NCBI GenBank assembly: GCA_023489335.1
Contig: JAMDCP010000007.1
Coordinates: 62,001 to 126,000 of the forward strand
Direction of reading: 5' to 3'
Source: Deltaproteobacteria bacterium
GTDB lineage: Bacteria > SZUA-79 > Acidulodesulfobacterales > Acidulodesulfobacteraceae
DNA: 64,000 nt
The translations under genes were made by a program, and so were the position numbers. The notes below the pieces were generated by a model that saw nothing but the letters and a program-made list of their open reading frames with translations, was not told the origin of the DNA and searched no databases. Below are positions 1-8,746 of the stretch, in pieces (within the stretch, counting starts at the first letter, position 1; each line of letters opens with the position of its first letter).

Positions 1-1387
1 CGAATTTGAATCCGTCTACACAATTAGTGGACACTATATCTTTTTCAAAGGGTATTTTAAAACTTCCGTTTTTTAAACTTTCGATTAAAAGTTCTTTCTT
101 TCCATCCCTCAGATGTAAATCTTCCCTTTTATATGAGTATGGATAAGGTCCGTTAAAGATATCAGCCAGAAGTTCGTTTAAGTTTTTTTGGCGGACAAGC
201 ATAATCTTGAGTATCATTAATGCGTTAAGTATTCCATCTCTTTCCGGCAGGTGCGAGGTTATTCCGATTCCTCCAGATTCCTCCCCGCCTATAAACACGC
301 CTTTATCTTTTTCGAGCATAAGCGCGGCTATATTTTTGAACCCTATCGGCACCTCAAACAATTTCAAGTTATATTTTTTACAAATATTATCTATGGATTT
401 AGATACGGAAACAGTTTTAACCACGCTTCCGGAATACCCTTCTTCGATAAGAAAATTTAAAATGACGGAAAAAATCTTATGGGAATCGATAAAATTCCCT
501 TTAGAGTCAACAGCTCCAATTCTATCTGCATCCCCGTCGGTGGCAAAACCAACCGCAAATTTATTTTTAACACCCTCTTTTTTCAGAAAAGATTTTAATT
601 CGAATAAGTTATTATCGATCGGTTCAGGATTTAACCCGGGAAATGAAGGGTTAATATTATCGTGTATTAAACGGTATTTAATTGAAAATCTTTTTAATAT
701 CTCTGACAAATATCCGATTCCGGCGCCGAACATCGGGTCTATTATAATTTCCAATTTATCCAATAAATCTTTATCCGCATTGCTTATAACCGCATCGAAA
801 CCCGTGAAGGCTATTATGTGTTCAATATAACCTTTTTTAAAATCGGCATATTCGAAATTATTATAGGAATTAAGGATATTTGGATTAATATAATAACTTT
901 TTCCGGCGGTTTCTTCGCCAAAATTGAAACCGTTGGCAATCTTTTCTATTTTTTTGACTTCCTGCTCGAGCATAGAACTTCCAAAAGGGCTCTTAAATTT
1001 GATGCCGTTAAACATGTACGGGTTATGGCTTGCGGTTATCATTATGCCAAGGCAGCACCTCTTATTTTTGACAAAATAAGATAAAACAGGGGATGGACAA
1101 AAATTATCGCTCAATATGACATTTATACCCGCGGAAGCAAGGGCTTCAGCTGCCGTAATCGCAAATTCTTTCGATAAAAATCTTGTATCGTATCCTATCG
1201 CAACGGCGTTTAATGAACCATTACTCCGGGAAAATTCTTTTTTATCGCTGCTTACTATTAAATTTTCTTTTAGGTATTTACCCAGCGACAAACTTATATG
1301 GTTAACAACCTCGAATGTAAAGTTATCCCCTATAATACCCCTAAAGCCGTCTGTGCCAAAGTTAATCGATATTGGAACCGAAATCAT
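1..1387 (-). CDS. Phosphoglucomutase/phosphomannomutase, partial (C-terminus beyond window)
   Basis: Alpha-D-phosphohexomutase family enzyme, interconverting hexose 1- and 6-phosphates in the cytoplasm. The minus strand is open from an ATG at 1387 to the window edge (462 codons). Family landmarks appear in order: GTDGFRGIIG near the N-terminus, the phosphoserine loop TASHNPYMFNG, the metal-binding TDGDADR loop, and VDGFKF, which opens the fourth domain, just before the edge. Only a short C-terminal part is therefore missing. No strong Shine-Dalgarno precedes the ATG, but no other start lies upstream in frame. The neighbouring mannose-6-phosphate-isomerase-type cupin suggests mannose or GDP-mannose precursor supply (inference). 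Substrate preference, glucose versus mannose, cannot be decided. Confidence 0.93.
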   Translation of the reverse strand, partial: MISVPISINFGTDGFRGIIGDNFTFEVVNHISLSLGKYLKENLIVSSDKKEFSRSNGSLNAVAIGYDTRFLSKEFAITAAEALASAGINVILSDNFCPSPVLSYFVKNKRCCLGIMITASHNPYMFNGIKFKSPFGSSMLEQEVKKIEKIANGFNFGEETAGKSYYINPNILNSYNNFEYADFKKGYIEHIIAFTGFDAVISNADKDLLDKLEIIIDPMFGAGIGYLSEILKRFSIKYRLIHDNINPSFPGLNPEPIDNNLFELKSFLKKEGVKNKFAVGFATDGDADRIGAVDSKGNFIDSHKIFSVILNFLIEEGYSGSVVKTVSVSKSIDNICKKYNLKLFEVPIGFKNIAALMLEKDKGVFIGGEESGGIGITSHLPERDGILNALMILKIMLVRQKNLNELLADIFNGPYPYSYKREDLHLRDGKKELLIESLKNGSFKIPFEKDIVSTNCVDGFKF

Positions 1388-1470
1388 TTTGCTTAGAATA
1401 TTATCTTTAGAATATATGCTATTTTGTTTTGATAAAACCTGTAGAATAACATAGGGGAATTATTAATTAT

Positions 1471-1980
1471 TTATATTAAAGTATTATTTTCCGCAAGAAG
1501 AATATCGTCGTCACCCAAATATTCGCCGCTTTGTATCTCCAATAACACTAAATTGATAACCCCCTGGTTCTCGATACTGTGCAAAGAAAGTTTTGGAATG
1601 TTGATGAATTCGTTGGCAAGTAAATTTGATGCCCCCGATTCGGCAAAGATGATAGCGGCGCCGCTTAAAATATATATAAATTCATTTTTATGGAAGTGTT
1701 TATGAAGCTGCACCTTGTTTTTTGGCAATATCTCTATTTTGCAAATTTTATAATTTTTCCCTTCCCCCAAAAGAAAAATATTGTCTTGCGAAATTATCCC
1801 GTCTTTATTATTTTTTGTGCTTAAGAAAGGCTCTTCGGGAAGATATTGCGAATTCTTTATTTCAATGGTATAATCAGCATTATCGGTGTCTTTAGTGTAA
1901 AAATGGCCATTATTTCGAAGCGCTTCCGAAGATCTCATCTGGTCTATTTTGGAAATAAACTGGTCATCGTTTTGATTCAT
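1471..1980 (-). CDS. Cupin protein, mannose-6-phosphate isomerase type II C-terminal-like
   Basis: Protein of 169 residues. Its C-terminal ~100 residues form a cupin barrel of the kind fused to mannose-1-phosphate guanylyltransferases: a metal-binding HKHFHKNEF motif, a YILSGAA turn, IPKLSLHSIEN, and the diagnostic EIQSGEYLGDDDI ending. The N-terminal ~70 residues are polar and unrecognised, so this is a stand-alone cupin and not the bifunctional guanylyltransferase. It lies 83 bp upstream of the phosphohexomutase on the same strand, suggesting a joint role in mannose-phosphate metabolism (inference). A general sugar-binding cupin is the alternative. Confidence 0.75.
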   Translation of the reverse strand: MNQNDDQFISKIDQMRSSEALRNNGHFYTKDTDNADYTIEIKNSQYLPEEPFLSTKNNKDGIISQDNIFLLGEGKNYKICKIEILPKNKVQLHKHFHKNEFIYILSGAAIIFAESGASNLLANEFINIPKLSLHSIENQGVINLVLLEIQSGEYLGDDDILLAENNTLI

Positions 1981-2028
1981 AATAAAAAATTTTAAATAAT
2001 ATCGGATTAAAATGCAAGAAATATTTAA

Positions 2029-2325
2029 TTAATTTTGCCTTTTATCCTTAATCGTACTTTTCATTTCTTCATACTGCTCTTTGGTTATTTCTCCGTTGGC
2101 ATATCTTTTTTTAAGGATAGAAAGCGCCTCGGCGTCGGCGGTATCTTCATAAAAATGTCCTCTGTAATGCCTTTCTTTTACTATCCATTTTATGAAATAA
2201 ATAAAAACAATTATGGGAAAAATCAAAAATATAAACATCGATACAAACATCCATATTATCCCGATAATGCCGTACCCAATCCCCATCATCGGCCATGGTC
2301 CGCCATATCCCATACCCCAAATCAT
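2029..2325 (-). CDS. SHOCT-domain small membrane protein
   Basis: Protein of 98 residues. The Gly/Met/Trp-rich N-terminus leads into one or two hydrophobic segments (roughly residues 18-48), then a basic stretch, then a C-terminal SHOCT motif: ALSILKKRYANGEITKEQYEEM, in which the L-x-x-R-x-A-x-G-E-I-x-x-E-x-Y/F pattern is plain. SHOCT is a short oligomerisation module commonly C-terminal in small membrane proteins of unknown function. A good ribosome-binding site (GGAGG) precedes the ATG. It sits between tRNA-Arg and the cupin gene, and no specific function can be assigned. Confidence 0.8.
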   Translation of the reverse strand: MIWGMGYGGPWPMMGIGYGIIGIIWMFVSMFIFLIFPIIVFIYFIKWIVKERHYRGHFYEDTADAEALSILKKRYANGEITKEQYEEMKSTIKDKRQN

Positions 2326-2365
2326 AATATTGCCTCCAAAATATTTATTAAATAATGCAATTAAA

Positions 2366-2442
2366 TGGTGTGTCCGGCGGGATTCGAACCCGCTACCTCA
2401 GGAGTCGGAGTCCTGAACTCTGTCCAGATGAGCTACGGACAC
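2366..2442 (-). tRNA. tRNA-Arg (anticodon CCG)
   Basis: Cloverleaf on the minus strand: acceptor GTGTCCG pairs with CGGACAC, the D arm is GCTCATCTGGACAGAGT-like, the anticodon stem is CAGGA/TCCTG with loop CTCCGAC (anticodon CCG, reading CGG), and the T arm is GCGGGTTCGAATCCCGC. Discriminator A and an encoded CCA end the 77-nt gene. Confidence 0.95.
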
Positions 2443-2615
2443 ATTAATCATTAATATTAATAATTTAGATTAATAATTAGCGTTAAATTAAAACTTAATA
2501 TAAGACTTTAATTAATTATAACACGATATTATGTCGAAATTAATAAAATATTAAATTAAAAATAAAAGATGAATATAATATATAAATATAAACTTAATAA
2601 ATTATTTTATGCTTA

Positions 2616-3317
2616 TTGATGATTATATATGAAAATATGAAAGAAAAGAAACTATTAGATATTAAAATAAGTGAATATTCGGATATTATTGAGCAAAACC
2701 TCGAAGAGATATTAAACGAGCTTATATCGAATAATTATAAATTGCGTAATTTAGGCTCTGGCGCCGGATTTAACAACGAGGCAAACGGGATATACGATGA
2801 AATTAATGAACTCGCTATATCTATATTAACATTAACATTGTCCAAAAAGAAAAATGGCCTGCATAAAATATGCCTGTTCCATAAAAACGGGAAGAATAAT
2901 CCCGAAAATTTAGCCGGGGAAATTACACGATTAATCAGATTTACAGGCAATTTAAAATGCATAAATAATTCTATTTCATTAATAAAGTATAACATTAACG
3001 CGCTTTATGAGTATCCGACATTTAAAAAACAAGCGTATATTCCTGATTTCGCACTTATGGTAAGTTCTTTTTTTAAGGAAAGCATAGATATATTTTTTCA
3101 AAATAATAAAAATGATATAAATAAAGAAAAGAGGATGTCTGCCGAATTAAAAAAAATTACATCTTTGTCTCATAAAGCGATAAACGAGTTTTCACGGGAT
3201 ATATCGGATGGAAATATCGATATTAGTTTAAATGAAAATCAGGTGATTTATTATTCCAATATTATTTCTTGTCTGGAGTTAATTGCGATAACCGTCTTTG
3301 ACCTTATTTTTATTTAA
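2616..3317 (+). CDS. PhoU-like helical protein (tentative)
   Basis: Predominantly helical protein of 233 residues without signal peptide or membrane segment. Two stretches, EITRLIRFTGNLKCINNSIS (mid-protein) and the C-terminal YSNIISCLELIAITVFDL, occupy the positions of the two repeated helical motifs of PhoU (hydrophobic helix ending in D/NLxxI), but the usual acidic metal-cluster residues are weak. PhoU proteins tune phosphate uptake and signalling. It sits 136 bp upstream of a chemoreceptor that carries a phosphonate/phosphate-type binding domain, which fits a phosphate-related role. The start is uncertain: a second ATG at residue 8 is equally possible. Identification is tentative and rests on my reading alone. 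Confidence 0.45.
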   Translation: MMIIYENMKEKKLLDIKISEYSDIIEQNLEEILNELISNNYKLRNLGSGAGFNNEANGIYDEINELAISILTLTLSKKKNGLHKICLFHKNGKNNPENLAGEITRLIRFTGNLKCINNSISLIKYNINALYEYPTFKKQAYIPDFALMVSSFFKESIDIFFQNNKNDINKEKRMSAELKKITSLSHKAINEFSRDISDGNIDISLNENQVIYYSNIISCLELIAITVFDLIFI

Positions 3318-3453
3318 TTTCGACTTTAATTTCGAATAATTCCTTGGCAATAATTCCTTTCTATTAACTTTTATAATAATTTAATATATAATTATGACAA
3401 GTTTTTATATTTTATATTAATAACATATTAATATTTAAAAGAGGGCGGCATTT

Positions 3454-5370
3454 ATGAACAAAGATAAATCTTCGTCTATAGCTTATGTAACCCGCATAAA
3501 CAAAAAGGGTATCTTCAATATTACGCTCGACATAATTTTCGGATTAATTGGAATAATTTTTCTCGCAGCAGCGGTAATCAAAACCGATGTCCTTCTTATA
3601 TCCGCAATCGTTATCTTTTTACTTATTTACTATAGTGTTTCCATACTTAAAAACCGTTATGAAAGCAGAAAAATAAAACGGATAAAACTTTTTTTAGATA
3701 ATTTTTTGACAAAAGAAAAAGATATTCGCAAACGCATTACGGACGCTAATTTTTATGGCCTCGAACCAAAAATTAATGAACTATTCGATTCTTTTTATGA
3801 CATTATCGGGTCTGCTCTGGAAATTATTAACATTGTTGCCGTCGATGCCCAATTAGAAAGCTCGTCTATGGAAAAGATAAGCAAAGAAAATGAGTCGCTG
3901 GCAAGTCAAATTGCCTCTATTTCAAGCGCTATAGATGAAATAAGTTCATCTCATAAAGAAATGACAAAAAGCTCAAAAACAGCCAAAGAGTCCTCTATTC
4001 TTGCAGTAAAAAGGGCTAAAGACGGAAACGAGATGATAGAAAACATAATAGAAGAGATAAAAATTGTCTCAAAGTCTATCGAAAATCTTCAGGATACTAT
4101 GTCAAGCCTTAATAACAGGTCAAAAGAGATTGGGGAGGTAATATCGTTAATTAGCGATATAGCCGACCAAACTAATCTTTTAGCATTAAACGCGGCAATC
4201 GAAGCGGCAAGGGCAGGGGAACAGGGGAGGGGATTTGCGGTTGTAGCCGATGAGGTTAGAAAGCTTGCGGAACGAACAAGTAAATCTACCTCGGATACGA
4301 GGCAGATTATCGAAAGGCTTCAGGAAGAAACATCAAAAACTATTAACGCTATTAAAGATTCGGTTGAAAATGTTAAAAATGTATCCGATGAAACGAAGCA
4401 GGCCGAAGAATTTTTTCAAAAAATAATAGATGCGGCAAACGATGAAAAAAGTTCCATGGATATTATATCATCCTCTGCCGAACAGCTGCAAATCGCGGTC
4501 TCCGATGTCGAAAAAAACTTATCCATCGTTCAGAAAGTTTCCGGTGAAACAACAAAAATGACTAAAAAATCACAAAACATCAGCCAATCGCTTTCAAGCC
4601 TATCCCACTCATTAAAAAAAGAGTTATCATCCTTAAAGCTGGATCTGTTTGGAATAGTCCCGTTAGAATCCGCAGTTATTATGAAAAAGAAATTTGAACC
4701 GTTGATAAAATATTTAAATAAATCGCTTGACGCAAAATTTATATCATTCGTGGCAGAATCATATGAGGACTCTATCGAAGAGATAGGCGGCGGCGTTGTT
4801 CAATTGGCTTACATGACTCCGTCAACCTTCCTTGCGGCCAAAAATAAATATGGCGTTATACCATTAGTTTACGCCATTAAAAACGGGTCTCCCACATACA
4901 AAAGCGCAATTGTGGTTTCTAAAAATTCTACAATAAACAGCATTAAAGATTTAAAAGGCAAAAGGATCGCTTTTGGCTCAAAGATGTCCACAGGCTCCAC
5001 TCTTGTTCCGACCGCTATGCTAAAAAAGGATGGCATAGAATTAAAGGATTTAGCTTTGGTAGAATATTTAGGCTCCCACGATGCTGTTGCCAATGGCGTC
5101 ATTCAGGGCGATTTCGACGCAGGCGGATTAATGGATTCGGTGTGCGTTGAATTTAAAGATTCGCTTAAGGTTCTGGAATATTCAACGCCGATACCCCAGT
5201 TTCCAATCTGCGTAAACCCAAAAATTGACCGGGGTTTATTAAATAAAATCAAGGATGTACTCCTGAAGGCAGATAAAGACACACTCACGGCTATCGACCC
5301 GGGATATACCGCATTTACCGCTGCGGCCGCCGGCGATTTCGACGAAATAAAAAAACTCCTTGGATTATAA
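3454..5370 (+). CDS. Methyl-accepting chemotaxis protein with C-terminal PhnD-like binding domain
   Basis: Protein of 638 residues with an unusual domain order. Residues ~20-62 form two closely spaced transmembrane helices with almost no periplasmic loop. Residues ~100-390 are a chemoreceptor signalling coiled coil with the invariant hairpin tip [20 protein letters not shown] and [18 protein letters not shown] at about residues 235-275. Residues ~395-625 are a PhnD-type substrate-binding fold (phosphonate/phosphite ABC binding-protein family), with AYMTPSTFL, the [10 protein letters not shown] motif and [19 protein letters not shown]. There is no membrane segment between the signalling and binding parts, so both should be cytoplasmic. 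GAGGG-type RBS upstream of the ATG. Expected partners are CheA/CheW, not encoded here. The ligand is unknown. Confidence 0.9.
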   Translation: MNKDKSSSIAYVTRINKKGIFNITLDIIFGLIGIIFLAAAVIKTDVLLISAIVIFLLIYYSVSILKNRYESRKIKRIKLFLDNFLTKEKDIRKRITDANFYGLEPKINELFDSFYDIIGSALEIINIVAVDAQLESSSMEKISKENESLASQIASISSAIDEISSSHKEMTKSSKTAKESSILAVKRAKDGNEMIENIIEEIKIVSKSIENLQDTMSSLNNRSKEIGEVISLISDIADQTNLLALNAAIEAARAGEQGRGFAVVADEVRKLAERTSKSTSDTRQIIERLQEETSKTINAIKDSVENVKNVSDETKQAEEFFQKIIDAANDEKSSMDIISSSAEQLQIAVSDVEKNLSIVQKVSGETTKMTKKSQNISQSLSSLSHSLKKELSSLKLDLFGIVPLESAVIMKKKFEPLIKYLNKSLDAKFISFVAESYEDSIEEIGGGVVQLAYMTPSTFLAAKNKYGVIPLVYAIKNGSPTYKSAIVVSKNSTINSIKDLKGKRIAFGSKMSTGSTLVPTAMLKKDGIELKDLALVEYLGSHDAVANGVIQGDFDAGGLMDSVCVEFKDSLKVLEYSTPIPQFPICVNPKIDRGLLNKIKDVLLKADKDTLTAIDPGYTAFTAAAAGDFDEIKKLLGL

Positions 5371-5447
5371 ATGGGGTAATATAAAGCTTTACAGTTAAAA
5401 CAAGGTAATTTCTTTAATCCCCTTTATACGCAATAATGTTCCGCAAT

Positions 5448-5467
5448 AAATGACTTTTTAGTCATTT
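5448..5467. terminator. Hairpin in the gap between the chemoreceptor and the exporter
   Basis: Perfect 8-bp inverted repeat AAATGACT / AGTCATTT around a TTTT loop. It lies 78 bp after the chemoreceptor stop and 66 bp before the exporter start. The downstream sequence is AT-rich but lacks a clean T run, so it is a weak terminator candidate; an operator is possible. Confidence 0.35.
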
Positions 5468-5532
5468 TATGATAAACTTGTATTATAATCCAAATAAAAA
5501 TCCTAACGCGCAAATAATTACAAAGTTTTTCA

Positions 5533-7065
5533 ATGTATTCAAAAGAATATAAAAACCTTGTTTTAATACTTCTTGTCGCTTTTTTCTTTATGGTAATGCT
5601 CGATATGAGCATCGTAACGATTGCCATTCCCAAAATTATGTCAAGCCTCGGGGTTAATCTGGAGGATGTGGACTGGATTATGATTGCTTATAATGTTGCA
5701 ACGGCAATTATAATTATGCCAATAACATTCATCATAAAAAAAATAGGGCTTAAGATTCCTATTGCGTTAAGTATTGTATTTTTTACCATATCCTCGATAG
5801 CTTGTGGATTTGCCTCATCGATAAATATGCTTATATTTTTTCGCATAATTCAGGGATTATCCGGCGGCGGCATAGCCCCGTTAGGCCTTGCCCTTCTGGG
5901 AAAGGTGTTTGAACCAGGTGAAAGAGGCAGGGCAATGGGAATTTGGGGGATAGGGGCAATGGCGGCGCCTGCGATAGGCCCGACTCTCGGCGGATGGATT
6001 ACCGACCATTTGACATGGAGATGGGTATTTTTCGTAAATGTTCCGGTAGCCGTTATGACGCTTATAGGTATTTTGATAATTATGGAAGATGACCGTAAAA
6101 CACAATACTTTAAAGCAAGTTTCGATTTCATAGGGTTTATCTTTTTTGCAATGGCTATAGCCTTTATTCTTGTGGCATTTAACGAAGGGCAGAATAAAGG
6201 CTGGGATTCAAGCTATATTCATATTTGTGAACTCTTAAGCGCTGCGGGCTTTATGCTTTTCTTCCTGTTCGAACCTTTTATACGACATCCGCTAATCGAT
6301 TTTAATATTTTTAAAAATTATAATTTTACCCTGATAACCTTAATTAATGCCGTTAGGGCTATTGCGCTTTTCGGCTCTCTGTTTATAATCCCCGTTTATC
6401 TTGAAAATATCATGGGTTATACGCCTTACACGACCGGGCTTATTATGATGCCGTCGGCTGTTGCGGTTGCGCTATCCGCCCCGATTTTTGGCAAAGGGGC
6501 CGACAAATACGGTCCGAAATATTTTATTATTTTCGGTATGTTAATAACCGCAATATCCCTGTTTTTGTACTGGAATTTATCGCTTCAATCAAGCTTATAC
6601 GATATAATATATCCGTCCATTATCAGGGGGATAGGCCTTGGAATGCTATACTCCCCGATTATGACTACAGGTTTAAATTCGGTCAAAAGAGAACAGATTC
6701 CCGAAGCATCAGGTCTTTTGCCTATAAACATGAGACTCGCTTCCGGCTTTGGAATAGCATATTTCGCAAATTATCTTGCAACGAAGCAGGTTTATTACCT
6801 TGCAAGGTATAGCGAGAAAATTAATGACAAAAATTTTGCGTTTCTTAAGGCAAAATCATATTTCAATTCTAACGGTTTATTTAAAACAAATGTCGGCATA
6901 CTGGCAAACTCGGCAAGAATAGACACCGGTCTTGGTGTAATAAATAATGTCGTTAATATGTTCGCAACGGTTCAATCCTACGATGCCGTGTTTATCATGG
7001 CAGGCGTCATCTGCCTTATGGGCATCGTGCCGGCGATTATGTTAAAAAACACCGTGCATCATTAA
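5533..7065 (+). CDS. MFS exporter, DHA2 (EmrB/QacA) family
   Basis: Integral inner-membrane protein of 510 residues with about 14 hydrophobic segments, the DHA2 drug:H+ antiporter layout. Early in the sequence is the family pattern DMSIVTIAIPKIMSSL (helix 1, with the conserved D), then VDWIMIAYNVATAI (helix 2) and the antiporter motif C in helix 5, MGIWGIGAMAAPAIGPTLGG. The expected role is proton-driven export of toxic organic compounds. No membrane-fusion partner (EmrA) or regulator is adjacent. The substrate is unknown. The gene stands between the chemoreceptor and a small lipoprotein gene. Confidence 0.9.
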   Translation: MYSKEYKNLVLILLVAFFFMVMLDMSIVTIAIPKIMSSLGVNLEDVDWIMIAYNVATAIIIMPITFIIKKIGLKIPIALSIVFFTISSIACGFASSINMLIFFRIIQGLSGGGIAPLGLALLGKVFEPGERGRAMGIWGIGAMAAPAIGPTLGGWITDHLTWRWVFFVNVPVAVMTLIGILIIMEDDRKTQYFKASFDFIGFIFFAMAIAFILVAFNEGQNKGWDSSYIHICELLSAAGFMLFFLFEPFIRHPLIDFNIFKNYNFTLITLINAVRAIALFGSLFIIPVYLENIMGYTPYTTGLIMMPSAVAVALSAPIFGKGADKYGPKYFIIFGMLITAISLFLYWNLSLQSSLYDIIYPSIIRGIGLGMLYSPIMTTGLNSVKREQIPEASGLLPINMRLASGFGIAYFANYLATKQVYYLARYSEKINDKNFAFLKAKSYFNSNGLFKTNVGILANSARIDTGLGVINNVVNMFATVQSYDAVFIMAGVICLMGIVPAIMLKNTVHH

Positions 7066-7118
7066 CGAACAATTGTTATACAATATTTTTGTTTTAATAT
7101 TATCGGGAGATTAAAATT

Positions 7119-7544
7119 ATGGTGCATTATTCAAATGATTTAAAACAAATAATATATTTATTTGTTTTTTCTTTTATAATAATTAGTTTTTCTGTTTTTT
7201 TATCGGGTTGTGCGGCTAAACCAAAGCCGGAGCATATATATTCTTTAAGATACTATAAGTCTCATATAAAAAAGGCAAAAGCCGAAGTATTCAGTTGTAA
7301 TCAAACACTTGTTGCAGCTATGGCGCCTCACATTCCTAAAAGACCTATACGCTGGAAAAATAATATTGGAGACAATTTTAGGCATCTTGCCGATTTATAC
7401 GGGACTCTTCTTGAGCCGGTTCAGGTATATAAACGTATTATAAGGGGCGGGGGATATAGTTTTCAAAATTGCATAAATGCCCTATCAGTGCTATACCATA
7501 AAAGCCAGGCAATATATAAAAAACAGCATCCCTCGATGTTTTAA
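7119..7544 (+). CDS. Small putative lipoprotein, unknown function
   Basis: Protein of 141 residues. An N-terminal hydrophobic helix (about residues 10-29) ends in the lipobox LSGC, so signal peptidase II cleavage and lipidation of Cys31 are expected. The mature part is basic, contains two further cysteines and ends KKQHPSMF. I recognise no family. A GGGAG ribosome-binding site precedes the ATG. It follows the exporter by 53 bp and may be co-transcribed with it. Confidence 0.7.
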   Translation: MVHYSNDLKQIIYLFVFSFIIISFSVFLSGCAAKPKPEHIYSLRYYKSHIKKAKAEVFSCNQTLVAAMAPHIPKRPIRWKNNIGDNFRHLADLYGTLLEPVQVYKRIIRGGGYSFQNCINALSVLYHKSQAIYKKQHPSMF

Positions 7545-7868
7545 TTGTAAATCGGCCTATCATTCCTACTTTGCTTTGCTTTGCTTTAAGCAACTTGATT
7601 TCGTTGCGAAACTCTAAACCAGGGTTGACGAGTCCCTATATTCTATTATGTCAATATATTTGTCCGAAAGGGTTTAAAGCGGGATACGGTAGAACGGTAT
7701 AAAAGTATTATTAAGGAAGACTTATGCGGCACTTTTGCCAGATACCATGATTTGATAATTTTTCAAAAAAATTTTAACATATGATATATAATTTAATTTA
7801 TATGCGATTTTAAGGGGGCAATATGCTATAATATAGCTATCAAAAAATAATTGCCTTGGGGTGTGAAA
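7545..7868. other. Non-coding stretch with short repeat and decayed coding remnant
   Basis: A triplicated 5-mer CTTTG lies at about 7569-7587. From about 7632 to 7781 one plus-strand frame is open without a start codon (LKRDTVERYK...GTFARYHDLIIF) and looks like the tail of a lost gene I do not recognise. A TATAAT hexamer at 7827-7832 could be the -10 box of the following antitoxin gene; no convincing -35 box is seen. Confidence 0.4.
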
Positions 7869-8099
7869 ATGGAAGCAAATTATAAAGACAGGATAGCATC
7901 TAATCCGGATGTAATGCTTGGAAAACCCGTTATTAAGGGAACGAGGATTACCGTAGAATTAATTTTAAGAAAATTATCGGAAGGCGCCGCTATCGATGAA
8001 ATATTGCAGGGTTATCCAAATCTTACCAAAGATGATATACTCGCCTGTTTGTCTTATTCTGCCGATGTAATAGGAGAGGAGGAGCTTATTGCCTCTTAA
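7869..8099 (+). CDS. DUF433 antitoxin-like DNA-binding protein
   Basis: About 76 residues from the ATG at 7869, which has the GGGG of TTGGGGTG just upstream; a start 18 bp earlier is possible. It matches the DUF433 family: RIASNPDVMLGKPVIKGTRI, then ILRKLSEGAAIDEILQGYP and the helix LTKDDILACLSYSAD. DUF433 proteins are small helical antitoxin-like partners of DUF5615 PIN-like toxins. That partner follows directly with an 11-nt overlap (8089-8099), as usual for such pairs. The partner is broken, so this may be an orphan antitoxin. Confidence 0.88.
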   Translation: MEANYKDRIASNPDVMLGKPVIKGTRITVELILRKLSEGAAIDEILQGYPNLTKDDILACLSYSADVIGEEELIAS

Positions 8100-8445
8100 A
8101 ATTATCGCCGACTAAAATATCCATATCCTTATAATAAAAAGTTTAAGAGAATCGGGTTTCGATGTTTATTCGATATCCGAAAAAGCGGGAGGTATTTCCG
8201 ATAAAACGGTTATAGAAATAGCCGAAAACGAAAGCTCTATTATTTTAACGGAGGATAGCGACTTCGGCGAATGGGTATTTGCCCATAAGGAAAAAATTAA
8301 AGGCGTAATTTATCTAAGATATAAATCATCAGAGCTATCCGCTATAATAACCGCACTATTAAAAACCCTTAAAGAACATGAGACGTCGTTGTTCAATAAA
8401 TTTACGGTCATAACCCCGAAAAAAATTAGAATTAGGAGTATTTAA
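8089..8445 (+). pseudogene. DUF5615 PIN-like toxin, interrupted by a nonsense codon
   Basis: The frame starting at TTG 8089, inside the antitoxin end and behind AGGAGAGGAGG, reads LPLKIIAD-stop-NIHILIIKSLRE and continues to 8445. The family normally reads ADEN at this point, so GAA of the conserved acidic residue has become TAA (8113-8115). The rest is intact: SGFDVYSISEKAGG, then ILTEDSDFGEWVF (the second acidic cluster) and GVIYLRY. The full length would be 118 residues. One substitution therefore removes both translation and a presumed active-site acid, which suggests selection for toxin loss (inference). Confidence 0.85.
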
Positions 8446-8746
8446 GATACATCCTTTATATTATTGCCTAAGTCATCCCCCCCCCCTTTTTTTTTCTTTT
8501 TACTCACCAACATTGTCCGCTTTGCGGGTAAGTCGCAATTTTTATTTATTACAATAAATCGTCAACGCTAACATTAATGGCTTTGGCTAATTTTGGAGCG
8601 TATCAAATGTCCTATTTTAGTTACAATTAATAATATTGCCTATTCAAATTGGATGTTTGAAGAATATACAGATTTAATGAATTAAATATTTATAATTGTA
8701 AAAATATAAATATAATAAAACAATTTAAAAAAATAAATAACATAAA
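8446..8746. other. Gene-poor gap with homopolymer run
   Basis: A C10 run followed directly by a T9 run lies at about 8477-8495. The rest is AT-rich and holds the HTH-gene remnant listed separately. A short plus-strand open stretch at about 8600-8685 (...KCPILVTINNIAYSNW...DLMN-stop) looks like the tail of a lost gene that I cannot identify. Confidence 0.35.
8549..8602 (-). pseudogene. Remnant of an XRE-family HTH regulator C-terminus
   Basis: On the minus strand 17 codons read YAPKLAKAINVSVDDLL followed by stop, the typical end of a Cro/C1-type helix-turn-helix domain (KLAKALNVSVDDLL). An in-frame stop precedes it directly and no start is available, so only a fragment remains. Confidence 0.45.

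Noticed and set aside
207-830. Long plus-strand reading frames over the phosphohexomutase (also 1116-1454)
   Set aside because: They are antisense to the clear minus-strand enzyme with all family motifs.
5371-5430. Terminator from TATAAATGGGG and CCCCTTTATA after the chemoreceptor
   Set aside because: The arms are about 40 nt apart with a bulge, so they are not a convincing intrinsic terminator.
7569-7587. CTTTG tandem triplet as a repeat array or CRISPR-like element
   Set aside because: Only three 5-bp units, no spacers. No CRISPR array was seen anywhere in the window.
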